DNA from: Opitutales bacterium
GTDB taxonomy: Bacteria > Verrucomicrobiota > Verrucomicrobiia > Opitutales > Oceanipulchritudinaceae
Length of the DNA: 64,000 nt
Assembly: GCA_016932335.1 (NCBI GenBank)
Contig: JAFGCZ010000012.1
Span: 186,001-250,000 of the forward strand
Direction: 5' to 3'
Shown: positions 20,159 to 29,058 of the stretch, in pieces
Layout of the letters: every line of letters begins with the position of its first letter
Numbering within the stretch: the first letter of the stretch is position 1
Notes under the pieces: generated by a model
Told to the model about the DNA's origin: nothing
The model's database searches: none
What the model saw: only the letters and a program-made list of their open reading frames with translations
Position numbers and translations under genes: made by a program

Positions 20159-21076
20159 ATGTTTAAATTTATACTGAATCGCTTGTTACAGGCTATTCCG
20201 GTGCTCTTCATTATTGTGGCTATGACGTTTTTCATGGTCAGAGCAGCACCTGGAGGGCCTTTTAGTCAGGAACGAAAGGTATCCCAACAAATCTTGGAAA
20301 AAATGAACGAGCACTACGGGTTGAATGATCCGGTATATGTGCAGTTCTTTAATTACTTGAAACATGCTCTTCAGGGAGACTTGGGATACTCATATAAGCA
20401 CGAAGGACGCACTGTTAACGAAATGATTGCAGAGTCCTTCCCCGTTTCGCTGAAATTGGGTGCTTTATCGCTGCTTTTTGCCGTTGGAGTAGGCATTCCC
20501 GCCGGCGTTCTCGGTGCAGTCAAAAAGAATACGTTTTGGGACTATTCTGCTATGTCTGTAGCCCTGATGGGTATCTGCCTGCCTACCTTTGTCGTCGGCC
20601 CGCTTATTTCCCTGATTTTTGGCCTCTGGTTGGGCTGGTTTAATGTTTCCGGCTGGTTTGAGTCTGGAGACGTTGTTTTGCCTTCGATCACTCTGGGATT
20701 GGCTTATGCCGCCTATATCGCCCGCCTCACCCGTGGAGGAATGCTCGATGTGCTCAATCAGGATTACATCCGCACGGCACGGGCCAAAGGACTTAGCCCA
20801 TCTGCTATTGTCTGGAAACATGCCCTCAAAGGAGGACTGCTCCCCGTGGTGTCCTTTATGGGACCGGCTTTGGCAGGGCTTATTTCCGGTTCCTTCGTGG
20901 TCGAAACCATTTTCCAGATCCCCGGTTTGGGGCGTCACTTTGTCAACGCGGCGCTCAGTCGCGATTATACCATGGTCCTTGGCACGGTGCTCTTTTATGC
21001 CGTGATGATTATCATCGCCAATCTGGTGGTCGATATTCTCCAGGTCGTTCTCAATCCACGTCTAAAATACGAATAA
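20159..21076 (+). CDS. oppB: Oligopeptide ABC transporter permease OppB
   Basis: MFKFILNRLLQAIPVLFIIVAMTFFMVRAAPGGPF; DYIRTARAKGLSPSAIVWKHALKGGLLPVVS EAA motif. Confidence 0.92.
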   Translation: MFKFILNRLLQAIPVLFIIVAMTFFMVRAAPGGPFSQERKVSQQILEKMNEHYGLNDPVYVQFFNYLKHALQGDLGYSYKHEGRTVNEMIAESFPVSLKLGALSLLFAVGVGIPAGVLGAVKKNTFWDYSAMSVALMGICLPTFVVGPLISLIFGLWLGWFNVSGWFESGDVVLPSITLGLAYAAYIARLTRGGMLDVLNQDYIRTARAKGLSPSAIVWKHALKGGLLPVVSFMGPALAGLISGSFVVETIFQIPGLGRHFVNAALSRDYTMVLGTVLFYAVMIIIANLVVDILQVVLNPRLKYE

Positions 21077-21078
21077 TC

Positions 21079-22002
21079 ATGGTAAATCCCTGCAATTTAA
21101 ATGTTCCTGAGGAACGCCTTCCTTCGCTCCCCATTGATTTGAATCAAGTGGAGGGCGGTTCGTCATTATGGGCCGATGCCTGGTACCGACTGCGCAAGAA
21201 TCGCTTTGCCGTCATCAGTCTCGTTGTCTTTCTTGGTATTACGCTCTTTAGCTATGTCGGACCTTTCTTCTGCCCCTACGGATTTGAGGAAATGGATCTT
21301 GCCACCAGAGCTCAAGGGCTTTCTTTGGCTCACTGGTTTGGTACCGACGGGCTGGGGCGCGACCTCCTTGCCCGTGTCATGTATGGCGGGCGTATCTCCA
21401 TTGGTGTCGGCTTTATTGCCACGGCCATTTCATTGAGTATCGGCGTCGTCTATGGTGCAATTTCCGGTTATGCCGGAGGTAAAATTGACAGCGTTATGAT
21501 GCGCTTGGTTGATATTCTCTACGCCATGCCCTATGCCATTTTCATCATTTTGCTCATGGTCATCTTTGGGCGCAATATTGTGCTTCTTTTTGTGGCACTG
21601 GGGGCTGTTCAATGGCTTACCATTGCGCGCATTGTTCGCGGCCAGGTGCTCAGCCTGAAGAAACAGGAATTTGTGGAGGCCGCGGTATCACTCGGTCTTT
21701 CTGACTCACGTATTATTTTGCGCCATGTCATTCCCAATGTGCTTGGGGTTGTTATTGTCTACGCCACCCTCACGGTTCCTTCCATTATGTTGCTGGAGGC
21801 ATTTCTCAGCTTCCTCGGTTTGGGGGTTCAGCCGCCGATGGCTTCTTGGGGCGTTCTCATTAAAGATGGTGCGGAAAACATGACGGTTTATCCGTGGACG
21901 TTACTGATTCCTTCCTTCTTCTTCTCGCTGACGCTTTTCTGCCTCAACTTTCTTGGAGACGGATTGCGCGATGCCCTTGACCCACGCTCATCCAAGGACT
22001 GA
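21079..22002 (+). CDS. oppC: Oligopeptide ABC transporter permease OppC
   Basis: AHWFGTDGLGRDLLARVMYGGRISIGVG; EFVEAAVSLGLSDSRIILRHVIPNVLGVVIV. Confidence 0.92.
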   Translation: MVNPCNLNVPEERLPSLPIDLNQVEGGSSLWADAWYRLRKNRFAVISLVVFLGITLFSYVGPFFCPYGFEEMDLATRAQGLSLAHWFGTDGLGRDLLARVMYGGRISIGVGFIATAISLSIGVVYGAISGYAGGKIDSVMMRLVDILYAMPYAIFIILLMVIFGRNIVLLFVALGAVQWLTIARIVRGQVLSLKKQEFVEAAVSLGLSDSRIILRHVIPNVLGVVIVYATLTVPSIMLLEAFLSFLGLGVQPPMASWGVLIKDGAENMTVYPWTLLIPSFFFSLTLFCLNFLGDGLRDALDPRSSKD

Positions 22003-22007
22003 TCATT

Positions 22008-23000
22008 ATGCCACTTTTAGACGTACAAAATCTCAAAACCTACTTCCATACACGCAATGGTGTTTTGCGGGCTGTGGACGATATCTCTTTTTCTTTGGAA
22101 CGTGGTGAAACGCTGGGCATAGTCGGTGAATCCGGCTCCGGTAAATCCGTTTCCTGTTATTCCATCCTGGGACTCATCCCCATGCCTCCCGGCCGTATTG
22201 AAGGCGGAAAAGCCATTTACGACGGCAAGACCGACCTGCTGAATTGCTCGGAGAAAGAGCTTCGCAAGATTCGCGGTAAACGCGTGTCCATGATCTTTCA
22301 GGATCCCATGACATCGCTGAACCCTTTCCTGAAAATCTCCACACAGTTGATGGAGCCCCTTTTTATCCATGAACGTATGGACAAAAAGAAGGCGTTTGAT
22401 GTTGCCGTGCAGGCCTTGGAGGAAGTGGGTATTCAGGATGCCGTTCAGCGCATGAGCATGTATCCTCACGAGTTTTCCGGTGGCATGCGTCAGCGAGTTA
22501 TGATTGCCATGGCGCTCATTAATAAACCGGATATTCTGATTGCGGATGAGCCTACTACGGCTTTGGACGTAACTGTTCAGGCTCAAATTATGGAGATCAT
22601 CAAGCAGCGTCAGAAGGATTTGGGCACTGCGGTTATCCTGATTACGCACGATTTGGGAGTCGTCGCCGGTTTCTGTGAGCGCATCAATGTCATGTATGCG
22701 GGCAAAATCGTTGAGTCCGGAACCGCCGATCAGATCTTCAAAAATCCGTTGCATGCCTACACGGTAGCATTGCAAAAATCCATCCCTTCGTTGCATGAGA
22801 AAGGCAAGCCGCTCTATACCATTCCGGGGCTTCCTCCGGTTCTTATCGGAGAGCGTACCGGCTGTTCTTTTGCTCCGCGCTCTGAGCTTCCACATACGCC
22901 GGAAGAAGCCGCTATGGATGGAGTTTTCACCGAGGTGGAACCCGGCCATATGGTCGAGGTTCATCCTGCTACTGTTGTCAACTATAAGCAATACCTCTAA
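22008..23000 (+). CDS. oppD: Oligopeptide ABC transporter ATPase OppD
   Basis: GESGSGKS Walker A, FSGGMRQRVMIAMALINKPDILIADEPTTALDVTVQAQI, Opp C-terminal CxxAPR-like region. Confidence 0.92.
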   Translation: MPLLDVQNLKTYFHTRNGVLRAVDDISFSLERGETLGIVGESGSGKSVSCYSILGLIPMPPGRIEGGKAIYDGKTDLLNCSEKELRKIRGKRVSMIFQDPMTSLNPFLKISTQLMEPLFIHERMDKKKAFDVAVQALEEVGIQDAVQRMSMYPHEFSGGMRQRVMIAMALINKPDILIADEPTTALDVTVQAQIMEIIKQRQKDLGTAVILITHDLGVVAGFCERINVMYAGKIVESGTADQIFKNPLHAYTVALQKSIPSLHEKGKPLYTIPGLPPVLIGERTGCSFAPRSELPHTPEEAAMDGVFTEVEPGHMVEVHPATVVNYKQYL

Positions 23001-23003
23001 GCC

Positions 23004-24008
23004 ATGGACGACTATTTAATTCTCGATAATATAAAAACTTATTTCCCTGTCTATAAGGGGCTTATTCGCAAAAAACAGGTCGGTATCGTCAAAGCGGTGG
23101 ATGGGGTCAGTCTATCCCTTCGCAAAGGCGAAATATTGGGTCTGGTAGGGGAGTCCGGCTGTGGTAAAACCACTCTGTCTCGTACTATCATGCAGTTGCA
23201 ACCGGCGACAGCAGGGAGGGTTTTACTCGATGGCAAAAACCTCTGTGAGCTCTCCAGTTCAAAGATGAAGGCTGAACGCATCAACGTGCAGATGATCTTT
23301 CAGGATCCATACGCATCACTCAATCCTCGTATGACGGTCTACAGCACCCTCAGCGAGGCTATTGCTACGCGTTATCCCAATCTGGGGCGCAGAGATATGC
23401 TGGAACGTGTTTCCACACTGATGAAAACCATTGGGTTGAACCCTTCTCAAATGAAGAAATATCCGCATGAGTTTTCCGGTGGTCAGCGTCAGCGTATTGC
23501 CATTGCCCGTGCCTTGGCCCCTGAGCCCAAGCTTATCATTGCCGATGAGCCTGTTTCTGCATTGGATGTATCCATTCAGTCTCAGATCCTTAATCTGTTG
23601 CTTCGTCTGACAAAGGAAATGAATCTGACGATGATCTTTATTTCCCATGACCTTTCCGTGGTAAAATACATTTCCGATCGCATTGCGGTGATGTATCTCG
23701 GCAAAATTGTTGAAATGGGCGATGCAGAAACACTCATGGAAAATCCTTTGCACTACTACACTAAAGCCCTTAACTCGGCCGTTCCTGTTCCCGATCCAGA
23801 TATTGAGCGTAGCCGTTGCCGTATCGTTTTGCAGGGAGATCCGCCATCCCCGATCAAGCCTCCCAAGGGCTGCGCTTTTGCATACAGAAGCCCTCTTCCC
23901 CATACGCAGGAGGAGGCCGAGCAGGAAGGTCACCTCAAAGAGGTCCGCCCTGGACATTGGGTTGAGGTTCACCCGGCGACTGTGGATGATTATCGACAAT
24001 ATGCCTGA
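23004..24008 (+). CDS. oppF: Oligopeptide ABC transporter ATPase OppF
   Basis: GESGCGKTTLSRTIMQL Walker A, FSGGQRQRIAIARALAPEPKLIIADEPVSALDVSIQSQI. Confidence 0.92.
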   Translation: MDDYLILDNIKTYFPVYKGLIRKKQVGIVKAVDGVSLSLRKGEILGLVGESGCGKTTLSRTIMQLQPATAGRVLLDGKNLCELSSSKMKAERINVQMIFQDPYASLNPRMTVYSTLSEAIATRYPNLGRRDMLERVSTLMKTIGLNPSQMKKYPHEFSGGQRQRIAIARALAPEPKLIIADEPVSALDVSIQSQILNLLLRLTKEMNLTMIFISHDLSVVKYISDRIAVMYLGKIVEMGDAETLMENPLHYYTKALNSAVPVPDPDIERSRCRIVLQGDPPSPIKPPKGCAFAYRSPLPHTQEEAEQEGHLKEVRPGHWVEVHPATVDDYRQYA

Positions 24009-24026
24009 TGATCTCTTTCTTATTGC

Positions 24027-24062
24027 AAAAAAGCTCAGGCGTTTTCCTGAGCTTTTTTTTGC
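24027..24062. terminator. Terminator between oppF and convergent HDOD gene
   Basis: gcaaaaaagctcaggcgttttcctgagctttttttttgc; overlaps the 3' end of the minus-strand gene. Confidence 0.75.
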
Positions 24063-25546
24063 AATAAACTAATCTGATGTCGACATTTGCGAAGCATATC
24101 CAACTGATTTTGCTTCAGCGTAATCTGCTCGCGTCGTCCTCTGCTTCCATAAATCATGGCAAAAGGATTACCTTTGCCATCCAGTACCGGGAGTGCAAAA
24201 AAAGAGTGCACCTCTTCTCGTCCCCGCATCCATGGCGGTATGTAGGATGCAATTTTTGCATCAAAGGCATTTTCAATCAGCACATCTTCTTTTCGACTTA
24301 GGGCTATATTGAAGATATCGCACTGTCCCGCCTGGATTGTCGGAGCGGTTTGGCCGTCTTCGGTCAAATGTTCACTTCCTTCACTGTGGGGATAGAAGTC
24401 TCCATTGTCCGTCATGAGAAAGAAAATAGACTCATCTAAATTGAATTCAAAAATGAGTGCATGCCTTAGCATGTTAAACGCGGTGCGCAATGTTGAAGAA
24501 TCCCGTTGGATATATTTTTCCAGAAGGTGATAACTATGCTCCAGAGGAGATTGGGGGAGATTCGTTTGCGGGCCGTTGCTGTGGCTCTGAATATTGCTTT
24601 GGTGAGTTTCTCCTTCGGGTTCTTTGACGCAGTTTTGCAACAAACCAAAAAGCTTACTGTGGATTAACTCTATACTGTGGACTCTGAGGTATTCGCGGAT
24701 ATCTCCTATTGTCAGGTTTAGCAAGGCTTTCCAATTAAAGGAATCTAGATCAATTAATGCCCCGAATATACTGATCAATTTGGCCACTTGATTATCCAGA
24801 TATTCTCTCGAATCTTGAATTACTAGATGGCAAAGTTGGCTGGAGAATTCTGCGGCAAGAACCAGTTCGTTCTCCTCTCCTCCTTGCATGAATTTATTGA
24901 TGTTTCTGGATTCTGGATTCAGCACTTTTTGTATGAGCGGTGGAAGCTGTTGCGTCATCAATAAGTGGTAGGAAAGTTCCAGAGGGGTTAAACCAAACAC
25001 TTCAAGGTAGGCATCATCTATACTGTTTTCATGGCTCAGAACAATCGCTTCTTTGAAGTCATCGATGAGAAATGTGGACATGAGCATCCTTCCATAGCTC
25101 CTCAGCGTAGTGCAGAAAAAAGCATCATCTCCAAGATCGGAATTCTGCATTTTAAACAAATTTTTGGCGAGTGATCCCGAAATGAGCGCAAATCCTGAAG
25201 CATCTCGCTGCTCTTCCTTGGACATAGAGCCTTCTGCGCTGTCTACCAGGAGGAGAGATATGGCCAGATTTCTTACCGGTTTGAAACCCATTATCTGTAT
25301 CGCCTCTGGGATGCTCTCGATTTCAACGCCGTGTGGATTATAGGCAACCGTGCTGGCGGCATGCAGCACCTTCTCAGCCAGAGATTTTCTCTTGAGAATT
25401 ACTTCGGACAGCTCTTCAACTGTTATGGCAAATGCTTTGGCAGATAATTCCTGGATCAGTGAAATAATCTCTGGAACACCTTCTCCAGTGTTCTTCTCTA
25501 GGGCTTTTCTGATTTTTTGAATGGTTTCGTGCGCTAATGAATTCAC
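24035..25546 (-). CDS. HDOD domain protein with C-terminal GAF-like domain
   Basis: N-terminal HDOD-like VPEIISLIQELSAKAFAITVEELSEVILKRKSLAEKVLHAAST...SIPEAIQIMGFKPVRNLAISLLL; C-terminal region resembles a GAF sensor (VHSFFALPVLDGKGNPFAMIYGSR). Confidence 0.75.
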   Translation of the reverse strand: MNSLAHETIQKIRKALEKNTGEGVPEIISLIQELSAKAFAITVEELSEVILKRKSLAEKVLHAASTVAYNPHGVEIESIPEAIQIMGFKPVRNLAISLLLVDSAEGSMSKEEQRDASGFALISGSLAKNLFKMQNSDLGDDAFFCTTLRSYGRMLMSTFLIDDFKEAIVLSHENSIDDAYLEVFGLTPLELSYHLLMTQQLPPLIQKVLNPESRNINKFMQGGEENELVLAAEFSSQLCHLVIQDSREYLDNQVAKLISIFGALIDLDSFNWKALLNLTIGDIREYLRVHSIELIHSKLFGLLQNCVKEPEGETHQSNIQSHSNGPQTNLPQSPLEHSYHLLEKYIQRDSSTLRTAFNMLRHALIFEFNLDESIFFLMTDNGDFYPHSEGSEHLTEDGQTAPTIQAGQCDIFNIALSRKEDVLIENAFDAKIASYIPPWMRGREEVHSFFALPVLDGKGNPFAMIYGSRGRREQITLKQNQLDMLRKCRHQISLLQKKAQENA

Positions 25547-25769
25547 GGAACAGATAAACTTGAGGCAGAGCGTAGCGTATGGAATAAAGCAATTGGACTC
25601 TCAACATTATTTATTTCAAGGCATCCTGCTTTACTAAATGAGCACAAACAATTAAGTAATAGATTGGAAACTCAAATATGGACAAAATTGGCAGATAAGT
25701 CAATCGGTAGCTTTAACAGATTTCTCCTATTGTTAGTACATTTTTTAGTGTATGGTTGACAAAGCGATT

Positions 25770-25795
25770 TCAAACCTGTTTGAACATTTGTTCAA
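25770..25795. promoter_or_regulatory. Candidate TetR operator: two overlapping inverted repeats
   Basis: TCAAACCTGTTTGA (25770-25783) and TTGAACATTTGTTCAA (25780-25795), immediately upstream of ATG 25797. Confidence 0.5.
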
Positions 25796-25796
25796 G

Positions 25797-26435
25797 ATGG
25801 ACACGCTCTCTGGACATGATACCAAGGAAAAAATCCTCAATGTAGCGGAGGAGCTTTTTGCACAGCATGGATTTGACAGTACTTCCATGCGCGAGATCAC
25901 GGGAAAGGCTCACGTCAGTCTTGCCTTGGTCAATTATCACTTTGGCAGCAAGGAAAAATTATTGATTGCCTTAGTGGAAAAGCATTTTTCTGCGATCAAC
26001 GAAGAGCGCCGCCGTATTTACGAAGCACTTAGAAGAGATTTTGAAGATAAGCCTATTCCTTTGGAGACTATTCTCAGGGCAACGATCAAGCCATTCTCTG
26101 AAAAAATGCACCAGACTCCTCAAAAAATTATGGGACTCGTGCAGATCAATAGCCACCAGATAAAGAACAATCCCAGCTTTTGGGCGGATATGTGGCGCAA
26201 GCATTTCAGTGACATCACGGAATGGTTCGTTCGCGAGATTCATCTGACGTTACCGAACTTGTCAGAAGATGATATCTATTTTCGCTTTCATTTCATGATC
26301 GGTTGCATGCTCTCTTCGATCGCCAACCCGGATCGGCTCGAGTTGATTTCCAAAGATAAAATCAGAATTGCCGAATCCGAGGATCGCTATCAGGAAGAGC
26401 TCATTCGTTTCTGTATCAACGCATTTACTGACTGA
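25797..26435 (+). CDS. TetR/AcrR family transcriptional regulator
   Basis: TKEKILNVAEELFAQHGFDSTSMREITGKAHVSLALVNYHFGSKEKLLIALVEKHF HTH. Start 25797 preferred over ORF start 25752 because two palindromes lie just upstream. Confidence 0.88.
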   Translation: MDTLSGHDTKEKILNVAEELFAQHGFDSTSMREITGKAHVSLALVNYHFGSKEKLLIALVEKHFSAINEERRRIYEALRRDFEDKPIPLETILRATIKPFSEKMHQTPQKIMGLVQINSHQIKNNPSFWADMWRKHFSDITEWFVREIHLTLPNLSEDDIYFRFHFMIGCMLSSIANPDRLELISKDKIRIAESEDRYQEELIRFCINAFTD

Positions 26436-26446
26436 CCTACTCAAAT

Positions 26447-27853
26447 ATGAAACTATACCAACTCATACTTCCCGGAATTGTTACGATACTGGGAGGCTGT
26501 GCCGTTTCTCCAACGGTTGATCCGCCTCAGCTTACCTGCCGTATACCGGATTCTTTTACTACAGATACCGTGCTTATCTCTCCCGATGCTTACTTGAGTC
26601 ATTTTAACGACTCTGGCCTGGAGTCTTATGTTCAGCGTGTGCTTGAACATAATAACGATCTCAAGGTGGCTCTGAATAACTTGAAGGTGGCCAGGCAGGA
26701 GGCGATCATAGGTGGTGCGGCTCGTTTACCTTCTTTGTCTGCTGGCTTTACGCCGAGTCGTTCCAAGGTGAACTCCAAACAAAGTAATGGAAGTATTGTT
26801 TCCTCCACCTCTAGCAACTATAATCTAGGCCTCAATTTTTCCTGGGAAATCGATGTTTGGGGGAAAGTTTACAATACCGCTTTGGCTGCTGGAGCAACCT
26901 ATGAACAGCAGGAAGAGCTATACCGATCGGCTAGGCTTTCTTTGGCTTGTAATGCGGCAAAGACATATTACCAAGCTGTTCGTGCACATAAGTTGATGCT
27001 ACTGGCACAACAAACGTTGGAGAGTTATCGCAGAACGGCGGATATTATTCAAAGTCGCTATAATTTAGGCGTCAGTGATGCGCTGGATCTGAGGCTTGCC
27101 TTGGCTAATGCAGACTCCGCAGAGGCCAGTTTGCAGACGGCAACCATTAATTTCCAGAGCGCTTTGAGGTCCTGCGAAGTGCTCGCCGGTGAATATCCGG
27201 CTGCAGCATTTGAACACGCACAAGCCTTTCCTGACTTAAGCAAAAGCATCCCTTCCCTGCTGCCCAGCGAATTGTTGACGAGAAGGCCTGACATTCTCGC
27301 GGCTGAACGGGCCTTTGCCGCCAGCCATCAAAGAGCATTGCGATCCCGTAAGGATTTGTTGCCATCGTTTTCTCTAACCAGCTCCGTTGGCACCTCCAGT
27401 AACGAACTTGAGGATCTCCTGAAAAGCGATTTTCTTGTCTGGAACCTGATCGGAAATGTTACCCAGCCGATTTTTCAGGGAGGCCAACTCAGGGCTCAAT
27501 CGGAGATCGCCAAACTGAATGAGGATTCTGCCGCGGTTTCTTATGCACAGATTGTTCTGAAGGCATTTTCTGAGGTTGAGCAAGCGCTTGCGTCGGAAAC
27601 TCTTCTGCAAAAGAGCCGTAACGCTGCCGCGTTGGCTGCCGGGCAGAACGAAGCCTCGGAACGTTTGGCATGGGAACAATACGCCTCGGGTATTTCTGAA
27701 ATTATTACTGTTCTGGAAACCCAGAGGCGCAACCTTAGTGCTCAAACTGCGTTGATCGACGCTGATTATAGCCGCGTGGCTAACCGTCTGGACCTCTATC
27801 TAGCATTGGGAGGTTCCTATGATTCGCCGAAAGATTCCAATAGCTCTCTTTAA
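26447..27853 (+). CDS. RND efflux outer-membrane lipoprotein (NodT/TolC-like)
   Basis: Lipobox LGGC; GLNFSWEIDVWGKV; ELLTRRPDILAAERAFAASHQ. Confidence 0.92.
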   Translation: MKLYQLILPGIVTILGGCAVSPTVDPPQLTCRIPDSFTTDTVLISPDAYLSHFNDSGLESYVQRVLEHNNDLKVALNNLKVARQEAIIGGAARLPSLSAGFTPSRSKVNSKQSNGSIVSSTSSNYNLGLNFSWEIDVWGKVYNTALAAGATYEQQEELYRSARLSLACNAAKTYYQAVRAHKLMLLAQQTLESYRRTADIIQSRYNLGVSDALDLRLALANADSAEASLQTATINFQSALRSCEVLAGEYPAAAFEHAQAFPDLSKSIPSLLPSELLTRRPDILAAERAFAASHQRALRSRKDLLPSFSLTSSVGTSSNELEDLLKSDFLVWNLIGNVTQPIFQGGQLRAQSEIAKLNEDSAAVSYAQIVLKAFSEVEQALASETLLQKSRNAAALAAGQNEASERLAWEQYASGISEIITVLETQRRNLSAQTALIDADYSRVANRLDLYLALGGSYDSPKDSNSSL

Positions 27854-27873
27854 CCTGACTCCTGACTCATTGT

Positions 27874-29058
27874 ATGAAAAAAATACTTTTACCAATTCTC
27901 ATTCTGCTGGGCTGCTTCGTCCTCATGTTTGGGCTTTTTACGCTTCGCAAGAAACCTGAGCGTGTTCCTCAGGCAGAACAAATCGCCTCAGTGGAAATTG
28001 CCGATGTTCACGCTGCGGATGATAGTATCAACATTTATGTTCAGGGAACGGTTTCTCCCAGAACTGCAACGAACCTCTTACCTCAGGTTTCCGGTACCAT
28101 CAAATCGGTGGCTCCGGTTTTTTATGTGGGAGGTTTCTTTCGCAAAGGAGATATTCTTTTGCAGATTGATCCAACAGACTACGAGGTTGCCTTGGCCAAT
28201 GCCCAGTCTGTGCTTGCTCAGGCCGAATTGGCTTTAGCGCAGGAAGAAGCCCAGTCGGTCCAGGCAAAAAAGGATTGGGACGCCTTGCAGTTGGAGGGAG
28301 AGCCTTCTGCTCTGACGCTTCGCCTGCCTCAACTTAAGAAAGCTCAGGCTACCGTAAATGCGGCGACTGCTGCGCTCAAGCAGGCTCAACGCGATTTGCA
28401 TGATACCAGGGTGGTTGCTCCATACGATGGTATGGTTCAAACGAAAAACGCCGATTTGGGACAATACGTTTCTTCGTCAACTGTCTTGGGAAGTATTTTT
28501 GCAGTTGATTTTGCAGAAATTCGCCTCCCCGTGAAAACCTCCGACCTTGCATTCATTGATTTTCCCAAGGGAATGAGGGGGGACGCCTCTGAATGGCCCG
28601 AAGTTACTCTAGAGGCGGAATTTGCCGGAAATCACATCGTTCGTAACGCCCGTATTGTTCGTTCCGAAGGGGTGGTTGATACCTCCAGCCGTTTTACCTA
28701 TCTGGTTGCTCAACTGGAAGACCCTTACGGAATCTACTCTGGAGAATTGCTCTCTCCAATGCCCGTAGGCCTTTTTGTGAATGCAACGGTTAAGGGAAAG
28801 GTGTTTCGAAACCTGGTTACCATTCCCCGCTATGCGCTTAGGGGGGCCGACACTGTTTTGGTGGTTAACAAAGAAAGTCGAATTAATGTTCGGCACGTTA
28901 AACTCCTCAAGACGGATGTTGCCCATGCCTACATAGCTGAAGGAATCTCCGATGGGGAGCAGATTTGTTTAACGGCTCTGGAGTTTGTCATTGAGGGAAT
29001 GAAGGTGCAGGATATTAATGCACAACTACCCATGAACACCCCTGCGGAGGAAGAATAG
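27874..29058 (+). CDS. RND efflux periplasmic adaptor (membrane fusion protein)
   Basis: VQGTVSPRTATNLLPQVSGTIKSVAPVFYVGGFFRKGDILLQIDPTDYEVAL; DTRVVAPYDGMVQTKNADLGQYV. Confidence 0.92.
   Translation: MKKILLPILILLGCFVLMFGLFTLRKKPERVPQAEQIASVEIADVHAADDSINIYVQGTVSPRTATNLLPQVSGTIKSVAPVFYVGGFFRKGDILLQIDPTDYEVALANAQSVLAQAELALAQEEAQSVQAKKDWDALQLEGEPSALTLRLPQLKKAQATVNAATAALKQAQRDLHDTRVVAPYDGMVQTKNADLGQYVSSSTVLGSIFAVDFAEIRLPVKTSDLAFIDFPKGMRGDASEWPEVTLEAEFAGNHIVRNARIVRSEGVVDTSSRFTYLVAQLEDPYGIYSGELLSPMPVGLFVNATVKGKVFRNLVTIPRYALRGADTVLVVNKESRINVRHVKLLKTDVAHAYIAEGISDGEQICLTALEFVIEGMKVQDINAQLPMNTPAEEE

Noticed and set aside
22017-22991. 324-aa minus-strand ORF
   Set aside because: Fully antisense to oppD, which has clear ABC motifs; no recognisable protein features.
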